Positions 5,322-5,460 of a stretch of DNA of 5,460 nt are shown here, piece by piece; the first letter of the stretch is position 1, and each line of letters begins with the position of its first letter. The stretch is from Actinomycetes bacterium. GTDB lineage: Bacteria > Actinomycetota > Actinomycetes > Actinomycetales > Cellulomonadaceae. Below the pieces are notes generated by a model. The model ran no database searches and was not told the DNA's origin. It saw nothing but the letters and a program-made list of their open reading frames with translations. The stretch is taken from NCBI GenBank assembly GCA_023401045.1, contig JAEXEM010000363.1, positions 1-5,460 on the forward strand, given 5' to 3'. A program made the position numbers and the translations under genes.

Positions 5322-5460
5322 GGAGCGTCGTCATCGCGGTCGTGGCGGCCCTCGTCACGCTCGGCGTGCCGGCGGCGGCCGCACCGAGCGCGCCCGTACC
5401 TGCCGGGGAGGCCGCGTCACCCGCCACCGGAACCCGGGTCGGCACCGCCGTGGCCGGCGT
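5318..5460 (+). CDS. Secreted protein with ordinary signal peptide, 5' part only
   Basis: Only 47 complete codons are present before the window ends. The protein starts MRSVVIAVVAALVTLGVPAA, a classical short Sec signal, with a likely AAA|A cleavage near residue 21-22. An Ala/Pro-rich segment follows (PSAPVPAGEAASPATG), of the kind that often forms a flexible linker at the start of a mature exported protein. It has no A-L-W junction, so it is unlike the three preceding substrates and is probably cut by a general signal peptidase. The start overlaps the previous stop (ATGA at 5318-5321), placing it in the same operon. The product cannot be identified from this fragment. Confidence 0.75.
   Translation, partial: MRSVVIAVVAALVTLGVPAAAAPSAPVPAGEAASPATGTRVGTAVAG

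Overview
The window is very GC-rich, with G or C at nearly every third codon position and AGGAGG-type ribosome binding sites. It reads like a high-GC actinobacterium, probably a Cellulomonas-like member of the Micrococcales. The genus is inferred from composition and gene types only. Everything recognisable lies on the + strand and concerns cell-surface or secreted proteins.

Layout. Positions 1-222 are a non-coding leader with a G-run quadruplex motif, an 18-bp perfect palindrome and several small hairpins. Positions 223-2493 encode a large secreted protein built from a CshA-type fibrillar adhesin domain, a GEVED domain and two DUF11/DUF7507-like beta-sandwich domains. It ends without a sorting signal. 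After a 94-base gap, 2588-3247 encodes a protein with the alternate (SipW-dependent, TasA/camelysin-like) signal peptide. A 14-bp perfect hairpin follows 5 bases after its stop codon. Next comes a tightly packed set: a SipW-type signal peptidase I (3344-3943), a second alternate-signal protein (3940-4581), a third, more divergent one with two cysteines (4578-5321), and the start of a protein with an ordinary signal peptide (5318 onward, cut by the window end). The last four genes are joined by three ATGA stop/start overlaps.

How they fit together. SipW-type peptidases process a special class of exported proteins. In Bacillus subtilis, SipW matures TasA and TapA for the biofilm fibre. Here one dedicated peptidase sits among three candidate substrates that share an A-L-W junction at the predicted end of the signal. 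The first and second substrates are full-length colinear paralogues. The likely picture is a surface fibre or matrix system: an abundant subunit made before the hairpin, then peptidase and minor subunits made by read-through, with the adhesin-like protein as an associated surface component. Assembly into fibres is inference. The families are known from automated annotation, but I know of no experimental work on this actinobacterial arrangement.
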